From the NCBI RefSeq assembly GCF_028583425.1, contig NC_072800.1, forward strand, positions 12,723,001 through 12,787,000: 64,000 nucleotides of DNA, written 5' to 3'. The translations under genes and the position numbers were made by a program. This DNA is from Eublepharis macularius (Eukaryota; Chordata; Lepidosauria; Squamata; Eublepharidae). Below the pieces are notes generated by a model. It did not search any database and was not told the origin of the DNA. It saw only the letters and a program-made list of their open reading frames with translations. Of the stretch, positions 10,982 through 20,043 are shown one piece after another (within the stretch, counting starts at the first letter, position 1; the number at the start of each line of letters is the position of its first letter).

Positions 10982-11060
10982 AGGCCTCCGCCACCGCCAG
11001 CCACCGTCCGTCGCCTAGGCCGCAGCGTCAGCACGCATGCGCAAGAGGCAGCGCTCCTCT
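10982..11060 (-). other. Probable non-coding exon 1 of the unnamed zinc-finger gene
   Basis: On the minus strand, GC-rich sequence ends in ...GGAGGCCT followed by GTGAGTT, a good donor. The only ATG in this stretch opens a very short frame (MRADAA, then stop), so the exon is taken as 5' UTR and the real start as the ATG at 6721. The right (5') limit is approximate. Splicing from here to 6762 is inferred, not shown. Confidence 0.5.
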
Positions 11061-11099
11061 TCCCTCGGGGCCGACTGTAAAACAAGGACTGGATCATGG

Positions 11100-11704
11100 A
11101 GCCGGCGAGGGAACAGGCGAGTGTGAGGCGCGGTTTTTTCCTGCACCTCCGCTGCGCAGACCGGCCTGGGGGAGGATGGCTGCGACGCCCGTTCTTTCCC
11201 CTCTGGACGGCGCCGAGAGCGGAACCTAGAGACTGCAATCCAGCGGCGCCGGCTCCAGGTCGGGCTTTGGGGAGAGCAGCGGGGGGCGTGGCTCGTGCCG
11301 CGGAGCGGGGGGGCGGGGCGGGACGATCCGGCCTCGCCTCCAGCCGCGCAGAGACGAGGGCAGCGGCGGGGCTTTGTTAGCGGCCCGGGCTGCGGCGACT
11401 GGAGGCTGCCCGGCGCGGCTCTGCGCCCTCGGCTGGGAAGGCCCGAGGAGGGGCGCGGTGTCGTCGTCATTATCCTTGCTGTTCTTGGGGGGCCGCCCCT
11501 GCCCCGGCGCCCCGGAGCCTCGGCCGGAGCCTGAGCGGCGATGCCGGCCCCCGCGGCTGACGGGCCCGCCTTTGCCAAGCCGCAGCCGGGCGGGGGGGCG
11601 GCCTTTGTCGGGCTGGGACCGGCGCTGCCTGCGCTCTGAGGCCGCGGAGGGAAGCCGGCAGCCCCGCGGAGGAGCAGGAGCAGCGCCCGAGGCGCGCGAG
11701 CCTG
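11100..11704 (+). other. MSANTD3: Probable non-coding exon 1 of MSANTD3
   Basis: GC-rich plus-strand sequence ends ...GAGCCTG at 11704, followed by a donor GTGAGA. This is the only strong plus-strand donor in the island and lies 5 kb upstream of the exon with the start codon. The 5' limit is not determinable and is given only as a bound. Known MSANTD3 genes also have untranslated first exons. Confidence 0.55.
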
Positions 11705-12159
11705 GTGAGAAGGGGCGGCCCGGCCTCGGGGGGGGGGGGGGGGTGCGCCCGCCGAGGGCCGCGCTGCTTGTGGCGGAGCTCCCGAGCGGGTCACGGGCGG
11801 GGAAGCCGGCCAAGAGGGGTGACCTGCCATGCAGTGGGATGCAATGCGATGCCGTGGGCTTCCTCCCTCCTTTGCTTTCTTAATGGACGCTGCCGGGTTC
11901 TAGGGGCGGCCGTAGTGTCGGGCCGGGCGAGCGGGCGCGTCGCGTCGCGTGAAGGCGCTTGGCTTTTCCGAGGGCCTCGCGATCAGGCTGGCGGGCAAGC
12001 CGCGCTTTGCCCGCCTCCCAGCTTTTCAGCAATGGGCTCTCGGCGCAGGCTGGGCTGGGCTAGGCCCCGGTTAACCCCTTTCTAGGAAGCCTGGAGACGA
12101 GTCTCGAGACGGTCGTTTATTTTCGGCAGGATTTGAGCCCGAGGGCAGCTTAGGGACCC

Positions 12160-12755
12160 CCAAGGTTTCCAGGGCACGAGCTTCCCAGAGTCAGGGCTCC
12201 CTTCTCCAGATACAGGGAGGAGCGGAGATCCCTTGAGCCTCGCAAGGAGAGGAGATCCCTTGAGCCTCGCAAGGAGTAGAGATCGGGGCTTCCTTCTCCA
12301 GATACAGGGAGGAGCGGAGATCCCTTGAGCCTCGCAAGGAGAGGCGATACCTGGACCTTGCAAGGAGGGGCGATCCCTTGAGCCTCGCACGGAGGGGCGA
12401 TCCCTTGAGCCTCGCAAGGAGAGGAGATCCCTGAGCCTTGCACGGGGAGGAGATCCCTTGAGCCTCGCAAGTAGAGGAGATCCCTGAGCCTTGCACGGAG
12501 AGGCGATCCCTTGAGCCTCGCAAGGAGTAGAGATCAGGGCTTCCTTCATATACAGGGAGGAGCGGAGATCCCTTGAGCCTAGCAAGGAGTGGAGATCCCT
12601 GAGCCTTGGCTGAGGGATCTCCTCTCCTTGCAAGGCTCAGGGATCTCCGTTCCTCTCTGTATCTGAAGAAGGGAGCTCTTGACTCTCCCTGGAAATCCTG
12701 TTGGTCTCTGAGGTGCCACCGGACTCAAACCCTGCTCTTCTGCTGCAGACCAAGA
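12160..12755. repeat. Minisatellite (about 25-bp units) in the turn of a foldback element
   Basis: Between about 12188 and 12660 some 15-20 variant units of 'gagatcccttgagcctcg' plus 'caagga(g)' follow one another, with a few higher-order units that include 'cttctccagatacaggga'. The outer sequences, 'ggtttccagggcacgagctt' on the left and 'ctccctggaaatcctgttgg' on the right, are the two arms of the foldback family seen at 24.97 kb. The array therefore occupies the turn of such an element. It lies in MSANTD3 intron 1. The open minus-strand frames across it are repeat artefacts. Confidence 0.85.
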
Positions 12756-14029
12756 AACTTACTCATTTTCTGCACTTGGCCTATGCCCTAGTAGTGGCCA
12801 TGTTGCCAATTTCAGTCCATTGCAGCTCAGAATCTCAGAGGTGTTGGAAGGTGCCTTTAGCATTCAGAACCACTCTCCCCGCCCCCCCTCCGCATGGCTA
12901 GAAGCTGGAGGAGTTTTGATGCTTGTGTCTTGCTTACCTGCCTCACCGTCTGCCTTTGTTCACAGCTCTGCATGGGCACTGATTTGTCCAGAAGAGCGGT
13001 ATATAAACACACTGTTGCTACCATAACTCCTCTGTGCAGAAAAATTTCTGACTGCAGTTCTCATAGGCAGGAAAAATCCTGAGGCGCTTGCCCTATGCAA
13101 CTGCAGCCCTCCCTGCCCATTCAATAAATCCTATTTAAATGAGCAGGCTATATTGCTAAGAATGCACAGAATCAGGCTGGCCTGCCTGGGCAATGGACTG
13201 GATTGTGAGTTGTCCTCATTTGTGCAGAAAATCACTTCTGCCTGTTAGGAAGCCTGCCTGTTAGGATGACTGTTCCCTGGATCTGTGAGAGTTACATGGG
13301 AAATTAGCTGAAAGAGGTTGAGAAGCGCAGGTAGCTACAACCAATAGTTCTGTGTTACTCTAAAATCTTCACAGTTGATGCTTGGGGAATTTAGGAAGCA
13401 AGACAGCCTTTTGCTGTTTGAAGGCCAGCTGTTTCTGTAGGTGCTGTAATTCTACACAGAGTTACTAAGACCACTGAAATTAAGCTAGATGCACTCTGCA
13501 TAGGATTGCACTGTTTATGGGATGTGTGTTTTATGCAGGTGTAATCCTACTATAAAATTGAAGATATTTGGCTAGAAGAAAACGGTTGTGGTTTCCCCTC
13601 TCAAGTTTTTATTGATGAGTTTGGGTAGTGTTATTAGAGGCCGTTTGCCAAAACGCCTACTTTAATCATGTTTCAAAATTCTTTTTAAGAAGATGTTTCT
13701 CATTTCCATCCTCACGCCTGCTTAGGCGACTAGCATTCTGAGCCAGGACAGAGTGAGGCACGCCCGTGAGGCACGCCCGTGGATTTCAGTGGCGCAACCA
13801 ATTCCGTGTGGCATCAGCAAGAGACCCTGCAAGGCCTCTGTGACCCGCCAGCTGCAACGTAGCCCACCAACTGTTTGAAAAATCTTTTATTTAACTTAGA
13901 ATTGTTTTAACTTGGCTCGCTATGATTTTTTTTTAAATCAGCCTTTTTTTAAAAAGGCTGCTTAACATCTGAATTAAATACAGAGCCTGCATATGATAAA
14001 AATGGAATCCCTAACACGTACAGTGAGTT
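12756..14029. other. MSANTD3 intron 1, mostly unique DNA
   Basis: A short SINE tail fragment (cactgatttgtccagaagag, then cggtatataaac) lies at about 12975-13015. Around 13745 'gaggcacgcccgtg' is duplicated. No exon or intact element is visible in the rest. Confidence 0.5.
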
Positions 14030-14700
14030 AAAAGCTGCTTTCTTAACAATTCATCTCATTTGGGGTCTCCGTCTTTTTATACTGTCTTCCACTTTTCCTA
14101 GCATTATAGTCTTTTCCAGTGAATCTGGTCTTCTCATGATGTGACCAAAGTAAAATAGCCTCTGTTTTGTCATTTTAGGTTCTAGGGAGAATTCAGGCTT
14201 GATTTGATCTAGTACCCCACTTATTTGACTTTTGGGCTATACACCGTATCTGCAAAACTCTCCTCCAGCATCATATTTCAAATGAATCAATTGTTTTCCT
14301 GTCAGCTATCTTCGCTGTCCAACCTTCTCATCCATACGTACGAATGGGGAATACCACAGTTTGGATTATCGTGATCTGAGTCCCCAGTAATACATCCTTG
14401 TTCTTAAGGATCTTTTCCGGTTCCTTCATGGCTGCCCTTCTAAGTCTCAATCTCTTTCTGAGTTCTTGGTTGCTCTCTCCCTTTTGGTTGATGATTGAGC
14501 CAAGGAATAGAAAAATCTAACAATTTCAAGGTCTTCATTGCCAAATCAAGCAGTATGTGTTTTTGTTTTAGTAAGTGGGAAACTTGATTTTTATCAGGGT
14601 TGTTGTTTTTGTAACTTGGAGCTCTGAATCGATTCACTTTGCATTCAGCTCTGGATTGATCCTGTGGATCTGTTCGGTAGTGGAGGCGCTTCTTTCCAGC
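14030..14700 (-). mobile_element. RTE-BovB LINE fragment (RT C-terminal region)
   Basis: Antisense to the window. Translated in pieces it gives the known RTE order: a block like FLGSIINQKG, then LRLRRAAMKEPEKILK, then TIIQTVVFPIRTYG, WTAKIADRKTIDSFEI and a LLWSHHEK-like stretch. This is the C-terminal part of the BovB ORF2 reverse-transcriptase protein. The frame is interrupted by several stops and shifts, so the copy is long dead. It is 5' truncated, like most LINE copies, and sits in MSANTD3 intron 1. RTE-BovB is abundant in squamates and known for horizontal spread, which supports the host assignment. Confidence 0.85.
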
Positions 14701-15032
14701 TGAAGGGGCCTTGCCCTAAACCAAGCATCTTCAAGCATCTTACGTTGAGGCAGTCTCCTCCTGCTGGCAGAAAACATCTCTGCTAACCGAAGAGATTTGC
14801 AGGGTGTAATACTTTGCCTGGTGGTCTATGAGGTCCTCCTTAAGTTTGGGACTACAAAACATGATAGCAACAGTCAAGCCTTTGGCAGGCCACAGCTCAC
14901 GATGGGTGGCTGCATTTGGCTTTGTAGGCTGTAGATTGTACAGGAATAGTTTGCCATAATGCTAGACAAAACTGAAGTGCTGAAGATCAGATCTGCCTAA
15001 ATTTGGAAACCTTCCCCTCCTTGTTATGAGAA

Positions 15033-15286
15033 GAGCCAGTTTGGTGTAGCAGTTAAGAGTGGCAGGATTCTAATCTGGATAACCAGGTTTGATTCCCCAC
15101 TCCTCCACTTGAAGCCAGCTGGGTGACATGGGTTCAGTCACAGCTCTCTCAGAGTTCTCTCAGCCGCACCCACCTCACAGGGTGATTATTGTTGTGGGGA
15201 TAATAACGTACTTCGTAAACTGCTCTGAGTGGGCATTAAGCAGTCCTGAAGGGCAGTATATAAATCAAATGTTGTTGTTGTTGTTA
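15033..15286 (+). repeat. Sauria-type SINE, near full length
   Basis: A-box-like 'ggtgtagcagttaagag' and B-box-like 'ggtttgattcc' stand at the tRNA spacing, followed by the body 'cttgaagccagctgggtga', 'cccacctcacagggtg', 'gggcagtatataaatc' and a (GTT)n tail. Both RNA polymerase III boxes are recognisable. Confidence 0.88.
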
Positions 15287-15298
15287 AGACTCCCTGTT

Positions 15299-15732
15299 GC
15301 AGGACTCCCCAATGTTTTTGAGCCTGTGGGATCCTTTGAAATTCTGTCACAGCCACAAAATGGCTGCTGCAAGAGGTGGAGCTAGCCACCATATCTCAGG
15401 AAGTGAGGTTGTGCATAACTGTGCTGGTAGGTCTTCAACATTTCCGGCAGAAGCTCTGTTTAACAAGATGCCTTTTGAAATGATGATATTGTTTAAATTA
15501 TTTTCTTACTTGCGCACTAAGTAAGCGTACATACTGAGATGGTTAGAAACCCTCATCGGGCAGTATCTATCTTCATTTTTCAGGCATCTGAACTGGCTCT
15601 CCCCCTTTACATGAATTGGGCAAAAGCCTCACCTGGTCCCTCCCCCTTTCCAAAAACACTTGGCAGGACCAGGATGGGTGACAGCAGATGCTGTGGCATC
15701 CGTGGACACCACATTGAGGACCCCTACTCTGT
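15299..15732. mobile_element. Probable MITE with GGACTCCCCAATG ends
   Basis: The left end 'aggactccccaatgtttttg' and the right end 'cacattgaggacccctac' are imperfect inverted repeats. The interior has 'cacaaaatggctgctgc' and 'ccaaaaacacttggcagg'. No ORF. No clear target duplication was found, so the class is unsettled. Confidence 0.55.
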
Positions 15733-15862
15733 AATTACTCGTGAGTGAGAGAAATGTGCCATGCACTGTTCTTGCTTTCTTGTGTTGTTATTAAGCCTGA
15801 TCATCAGTTGTCAACACCGGGAATAAGCCATGGCCCCAAATAGTCCCCGGTTCAGACTTAAG

Positions 15863-16505
15863 GTTGCCAGGTCCCTATACCCTCCTGGTGGGACAGGGGG
15901 GGACCCAGCACTGACCTTGCACCTCCCGGGAGTCTTTTTCTTGCACGCGCTCAAAGCACGTGCATGCTCCTTATGCTTGTGTAATGATGTCACTTCCAGG
16001 AAGTGATGTCATCGTCAGCCACTGGCCTGCTCCCACGCTTTGTGAAGGCAAATTCAGCCTGTTAGGGGCCAAAATTGAGTCAGTTTGGTGTAGTGGTTAA
16101 GAGCGACAGGAGTCTAATCTGGAGAACTCGGTTTGATTCCTCGCTCCTTCACTTGAAGCCAGCTGGATGATCCCGGGTCAGTCACAGTTCTCTCAAAGCT
16201 CTCTTAGCCCCACCCACCTCACAAGGTGATCGTTGTGAGGAAAATAATAACACATTTTGTAAACTGCTCTGAGTATGGCAATAAGTTGTCCTGTCCAGTA
16301 TATAAATCGAATGTTTATTATTCATTGGCCCCAACAAAGCGCAGGAGAATGTCTGCGGCTGGCATAACGACATCACTTCAGGAAGTGATATCGTCCTGCC
16401 CCGCCAGGAGCACACCAAGTGCACACTTTCCCGGGTTGCCTCCCGGTGGCAAGCAGTCACCAGGGTGGGAGGTTGCAACCACCACCGATCCCCAGCATTG
16501 TAGCA
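15863..16505. repeat. GC-rich repeat interrupted by a Sauria SINE
   Basis: The left part 'aaggttgccaggtccctata' runs to about 16075 and the right part 'cattggccccaacaaagcgc' runs to 'gaggttgcaaccacc'. Both halves contain 'cacttc(c)aggaagtgat' hairpins. Between them, 16076-16323, lies a plus-strand SINE with clear A and B boxes (ggtgtagtggttaagag and ggtttgattcc) and the usual tail. The outer repeat resembles a longer relative of MITE family B but is not the same element. Confidence 0.65.
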
Positions 16506-16733
16506 ATTAAGTACGGCTGGATTTTCCAGTGTAGATAAGGTTATTAGCAATGATGCATAATTATAGCCCTGGCTCAATGATTGGGGCCATTAATGTTTTA
16601 GATATGTAACATTAGGCAAAACAACAGGAACAAAACATGAGATGCTTGTGAAAGAATTCATTGTTTTTCAGATCTAAGAGGCCTCGGCTTGTTTCCCTAG
16701 ATTCTTCTGGCACCCCTGGAGAAACGACAGAAA

Positions 16734-17151
16734 ATGCAAAACAACGAAGTGATAAAGCCTGCCAAATACTTCTCCGAAGTGGAGAAGAGTGTGTTGCTTG
16801 CCCTGGTTGAGAAATATAAATATGTGCTGGAGTGCAAAAAAAGCGACGCCAGGACAATTGCGTTAAAACAGCGGACCTGGCAGGCCTTGGCCCATGAATA
16901 CAATTCTCAGCCCAGTGTTTCACTCCGGGACTTCAAGCAGCTGAAGAAATGCTGGGAGAACATCAAGGCACGGACAAAGAAAATAATGTCCCATGACAGA
17001 CGGGATAAGGTGAAAAGGAGCATAAGCCCGCTTATCAGTAATCACGTCTTGGGGAAAGAGAAGATCGCCAGCATGGTGCCAGAGCAAGTATACTTCCTAC
17101 AGAGCCCACAAGAGGAAGATCCCGAATATCAGCCGGAGGCTTCTAGTCAAG
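16734..17151 (+). CDS. MSANTD3: MSANTD3 coding exon 1: Myb/SANT-like domain
   Basis: The ATG at 16734 opens [20 protein letters not shown] and continues nearly identical to the human protein I recall. The Myb/SANT-like DNA-binding domain spans roughly residues 11-80, with tryptophans in [11 protein letters not shown] and [11 protein letters not shown]. There are two possible acceptors upstream (exon starts at 16672 or 16701), and both leave this ATG first in the reading frame. The donor GTACAG follows ...ASSQ plus one base, giving phase 1. Frames extending past 17151 are read-through into intron. The protein is a presumed nuclear DNA-binding protein of poorly known function. The exon is 418 nt, and with the next exon (410 nt) it gives 275 codons plus stop. 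Confidence 0.97.
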
Positions 17152-17450
17152 GTACAGTTCTGCCCAGTGACCCCTCTAAGGGGTGCAGTGTCGTGAGCCA
17201 GAAACCTACTTTGTGAGCAGCAACTTGCAAGTTTTGAGCACGCCTGTTCTAAAACCAGAATCCATTTGATTAAAAGACGTTTGAATTGTCTGAGGCATTG
17301 TTATTGGGTGCCATCAGTGGGCACTCTTTCTTTATTAGAAATCATTTTCACTTATTTGGTCTATTTGGGTAGCCTCTAATTCCTAATGCCTATTCTATTT
17401 GGTTGTTGGGGGTTTTCCGGGCTGTCTTGCCGTGGTCTTGGCATTGTAGT

Positions 17451-17493
17451 TCCTGACGTTTCGCCAGCAGCTGTGGCTGGCATCTTCAGAGGT
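17451..17493 (-). ncRNA. Hammerhead-ribozyme-like motif, PLE left end
   Basis: On the minus strand: CCT (stem I), the core CTGAAGA, a 6-bp stem II (GCCAGC/GCTGGC) with loop CACAGCT, GAAA, a minimal stem III (AC/GT), cleavage triplet GTC, then AGG closing stem I. Penelope-like elements are known to carry hammerheads of this minimal stem-III type. An unpaired T sits between the core and stem II, so activity is uncertain. Confidence 0.65.
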
Positions 17494-17560
17494 GTAGCAC
17501 CAAAAGACAGAGATCTCTCAGTGTCACAGTGTGGAAAAGATGTAGGTCATTTGTATCTAC

Positions 17561-18839
17561 TCAGGAGGGGTGGGGTTGAGCTGAGTCATTCTGTAAGAGT
17601 TTCCCAGGGTGTGGAATGCTAATGGCGGGAGGCTTCACTGTATCCTGAGGCGGTTCTTTTGCATATGGATTGGTGCTTGATGTGCTAATCTTCTCTGCAG
17701 GGCTATTGTCGGGTGTGGAGTGTTTTGTTGGCCTGGTGTTTTTCAGAACTGGAGCCCATGCTCTGTTCATTCTTAAGGTTTCTTCTTTCCTGTTGAAGTT
17801 TTGCTTATGCTTGTGAATTTCAATGGCTTCCCTGTGCAGTCTGACAAAGTAGTTGGAAGTGTTGTCCAGTATTTTGGTGTCCTGGAATAAGATACTGTGC
17901 CCTGTTTGAGTTAGGCTATGTTCAGCCACTGCTGATTTTTCAGGCTGTCCAAGTCTGCAGTGTCTTTCATGTTCTTTTATTCTTGTCTGGATGCTACGCT
18001 TTGTGGTCCCGATGTAAACTTGTCCACAGCTGCAGGGTATACGGTATACTCCTGCAGAGGTGAGGGGATCTCTGCTGTCTTTTGCTGATCGTAGCATCTG
18101 TTGTATTTTTCGGGTGGGTCTGAATACTGCTTGAAGGTTATGCTTTTTCATAAGCTTTCCCATCTGATCAGTAATTCCTTTGATATATGGCAAAAACACT
18201 TTTCCTGTGGGAGACTGTTTTTCTTTGGTTGTTTGATTCATCCTGGGTTTGATTGCTCTTCGGATTTCATTTCTGGAGTAGCCATTTGCCTGAAGTGCGT
18301 GGTTTAGATGATTAATTTCCTCATTGAGAAAGCGCGGCTCACATATCCGTCTTGCACGATCCACTAATGTTTTCATTATGCCTCTTTTCTGTCGGGGGTG
18401 GTGATTGGAGTTTTTGTGTAAGTACCGATCAGTGTGAGTTGGTTTCCTGTAGACCTTGTGACCTAACTGAAAGTTTGCTTTGCGGATGACCAAGGTATCC
18501 AGGAATGAGAGTTTTCCCTCACTTTCTTTCTCCATTGTGAATTGTATGTTCAGGTGGATGTTGTTGAGATGATTCAAAAACTCCCTCAATTCTTCCTCCC
18601 CATGGCTCCAAATGATGAATGTATCATCCACAAACCGGAACCATACACTGGGTTTGTGGGGTGCTGATTCTAGAGCTGTTTTTTCAAAATGTTCCATGTA
18701 GAAGTTTGCTATAACTGGGCTGAGTGGGCTCCCCATGGCCACCCCATCCATCTGTTCATAGAATTCGTTGTCCCATTGGAAGTAACTGGTTGTCAGACAA
18801 TGATGGAATAAGGCTGTTACATCCTCTGGGAATTGTGGA
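17561..18839 (-). CDS. Penelope-like RT/GIY-YIG coding region, minus copy (5' truncated)
   Basis: From the central joint leftwards the frame is open and reads the C-terminal half of a Penelope-type reverse transcriptase: QMDGVAMGSPLSPVIANF, then the catalytic FRFVDDTFIIW. A linker follows, then a GIY-YIG endonuclease with GVYRIPCSCGQVYIGTTKR and RTRIKEH-like residues, and a lysine- and proline-rich C-terminal tail ending near 17561. Penelope elements uniquely pair this RT class with GIY-YIG, so the assignment is firm. No start codon belongs to this copy; the ATG used by the longest frame lies in the opposing copy. It therefore starts in mid-domain and is treated as a fossil fragment. Confidence 0.9.
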
Positions 18840-18850
18840 TTCCCAGAGGA

Positions 18851-19924
18851 TTTGTGGATGATACATTCATCATTTGGAGCCATGGGGAGGAAGAATTGAG
18901 GGAGTTTTTGAATCATCTCAACAACATCCACCTGAACATACAATTCACAATGGAGAAAGAAAGTGAGGGAAAACTCTCATTCCTGGATACCTTGGTCATC
19001 CGCAAAGCAAACTTTCAGTTAGGTCACAAGGTCTACAGGAAACCAACTCACACTGATCGGTACTTACACAAAAACTCCAATCACCACCCCCGACAGAAAA
19101 GAGGCATAATGAAAACATTAGTGGATCGTGCAAGACGGATATGTGAGCCGCGCTTTCTCAATGAGGAAATTAATCATCTAAACCACGCACTTCAGGCAAA
19201 TGGCTACTCCAGAAATGAAATCCGAAGAGCAATCAAACCCAGGATGAATCAAACAACCAAAGAAAAACAGTCTCCCACAGGAAAAGTGTTTTTGCCATAT
19301 ATCAAAGGAATTACTGATCAGATGGGAAAGCTTATGAAAAAGCATAACCTTCAAGCAGTATTCAGACCCACCCGAAAAATACAACAGATGCTACGATCAG
19401 CAAAAGACAGCAGAGATCCCCTCACCTCTGCAGGAGTATACCGTATACCCTGCAGCTGTGGACAAGTTTACATCGGGACCACAAAGCGTAGCATCCAGAC
19501 AAGAATAAAAGAACATGAAAGACACTGCAGACTTGGACAGCCTGAAAAATCAGCAGTGGCTGAACATAGCCTAACTCAAACAGGGCACAGTATCTTATTC
19601 CAGGACACCAAAATACTGGACAACACTTCCAACTACTTTGTCAGACTGCACAGGGAAGCCATTGAAATTCACAAGCATAAGCAAAACTTCAACAGGAAAG
19701 AAGAAACCTTAAGAATGAACAGAGAATGGGCTCCAGTTCTGAAAAACACCAGGCCAACAAAACACTCCACACCCGACAATAGCCCTGCAGAGAAGATTAG
19801 CACATCAAGCACCAATCCATATGCAAAAGAACCGCCTCAGGATACAGTGAAGCCTCCCGCCATTAGCATTCCACACCCTGGGAAACTCTTACAGAATGAC
19901 TCAGCTCAACCCCACCCCTCCTGA
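18851..19924 (+). CDS. Penelope-like RT/GIY-YIG coding region, plus copy (5' truncated)
   Basis: Starts directly at the catalytic FVDDTFIIWSHGEE motif, having lost more of the RT than its partner. It then reads through the linker (KRGIMKTLVDRARRICEPRF), the GIY-YIG module (GVYRIPCSCGQVYIGTTKR) and the C-terminal tail, ending at the TGA at 19922-19924. The protein is almost identical to that of the minus copy over the shared part. One visible difference is MNREW here against MNRAW there. The ATG used by the open frame (18833) is created by the joint and is not a genuine element start. Confidence 0.9.
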   Translation, partial: FVDDTFIIWSHGEEELREFLNHLNNIHLNIQFTMEKESEGKLSFLDTLVIRKANFQLGHKVYRKPTHTDRYLHKNSNHHPRQKRGIMKTLVDRARRICEPRFLNEEINHLNHALQANGYSRNEIRRAIKPRMNQTTKEKQSPTGKVFLPYIKGITDQMGKLMKKHNLQAVFRPTRKIQQMLRSAKDSRDPLTSAGVYRIPCSCGQVYIGTTKRSIQTRIKEHERHCRLGQPEKSAVAEHSLTQTGHSILFQDTKILDNTSNYFVRLHREAIEIHKHKQNFNRKEETLRMNREWAPVLKNTRPTKHSTPDNSPAEKISTSSTNPYAKEPPQDTVKPPAISIPHPGKLLQNDSAQPHPS

Positions 19925-19992
19925 GTAGATACAAATGACCTACATCTTTTCCACACTGTGACACTGAGAGATCTCTGTCTTTTGGTGCTACA

Positions 19993-20043
19993 CCTCTGAA
20001 GATGCCAGCCACAGCTGCTGGCGAAACGTCAGGAACTACAATG
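19993..20043 (+). ncRNA. Hammerhead-ribozyme-like motif, PLE right end
   Basis: Identical layout to the left-end copy but on the plus strand: CCT-CTGAAGA, stem II GCCAGC/GCTGGC, GAAAC, GTC, AGG. Cleavage would be predicted after the C of GTC at 20040. Confidence 0.65.

Larger units (their letters stand above)
10690..12080. promoter_or_regulatory. Bidirectional CpG island, MSANTD3 and minus-strand gene
   Basis: Base composition changes sharply to CpG-dense DNA (for example around 11270-11780) while both flanks are AT-rich. A strong plus-strand donor lies at 11705 and a strong minus-strand donor at about 10981, so transcripts leave the island in both directions. No TATA box is seen near either likely start. 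A GC-rich simple run (13 G) lies near 11730. The start sites themselves cannot be located from sequence. The long open frames within the island on both strands reflect the scarcity of stops in GC-rich DNA and are not called genes. Confidence 0.85.

Noticed and set aside
11015-11883. Long open frames (up to 271 codons) on both strands of the first CpG island
   Set aside because: They overlap one another in several frames, are Pro/Arg/Ala-rich as expected of GC-rich DNA, lack domains, and cross the strong splice donors used by the two genes.
12082-12633. 183-codon minus-strand repeat protein
   Set aside because: It is a translation of the 25-bp minisatellite; several frames give equally long repeat peptides.
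18833-19924. Starts of the two long Penelope frames taken as genuine genes
   Set aside because: The first codons lie in the opposing copy or at the joint, so these are not natural starts; the copies begin in the middle of the reverse transcriptase.
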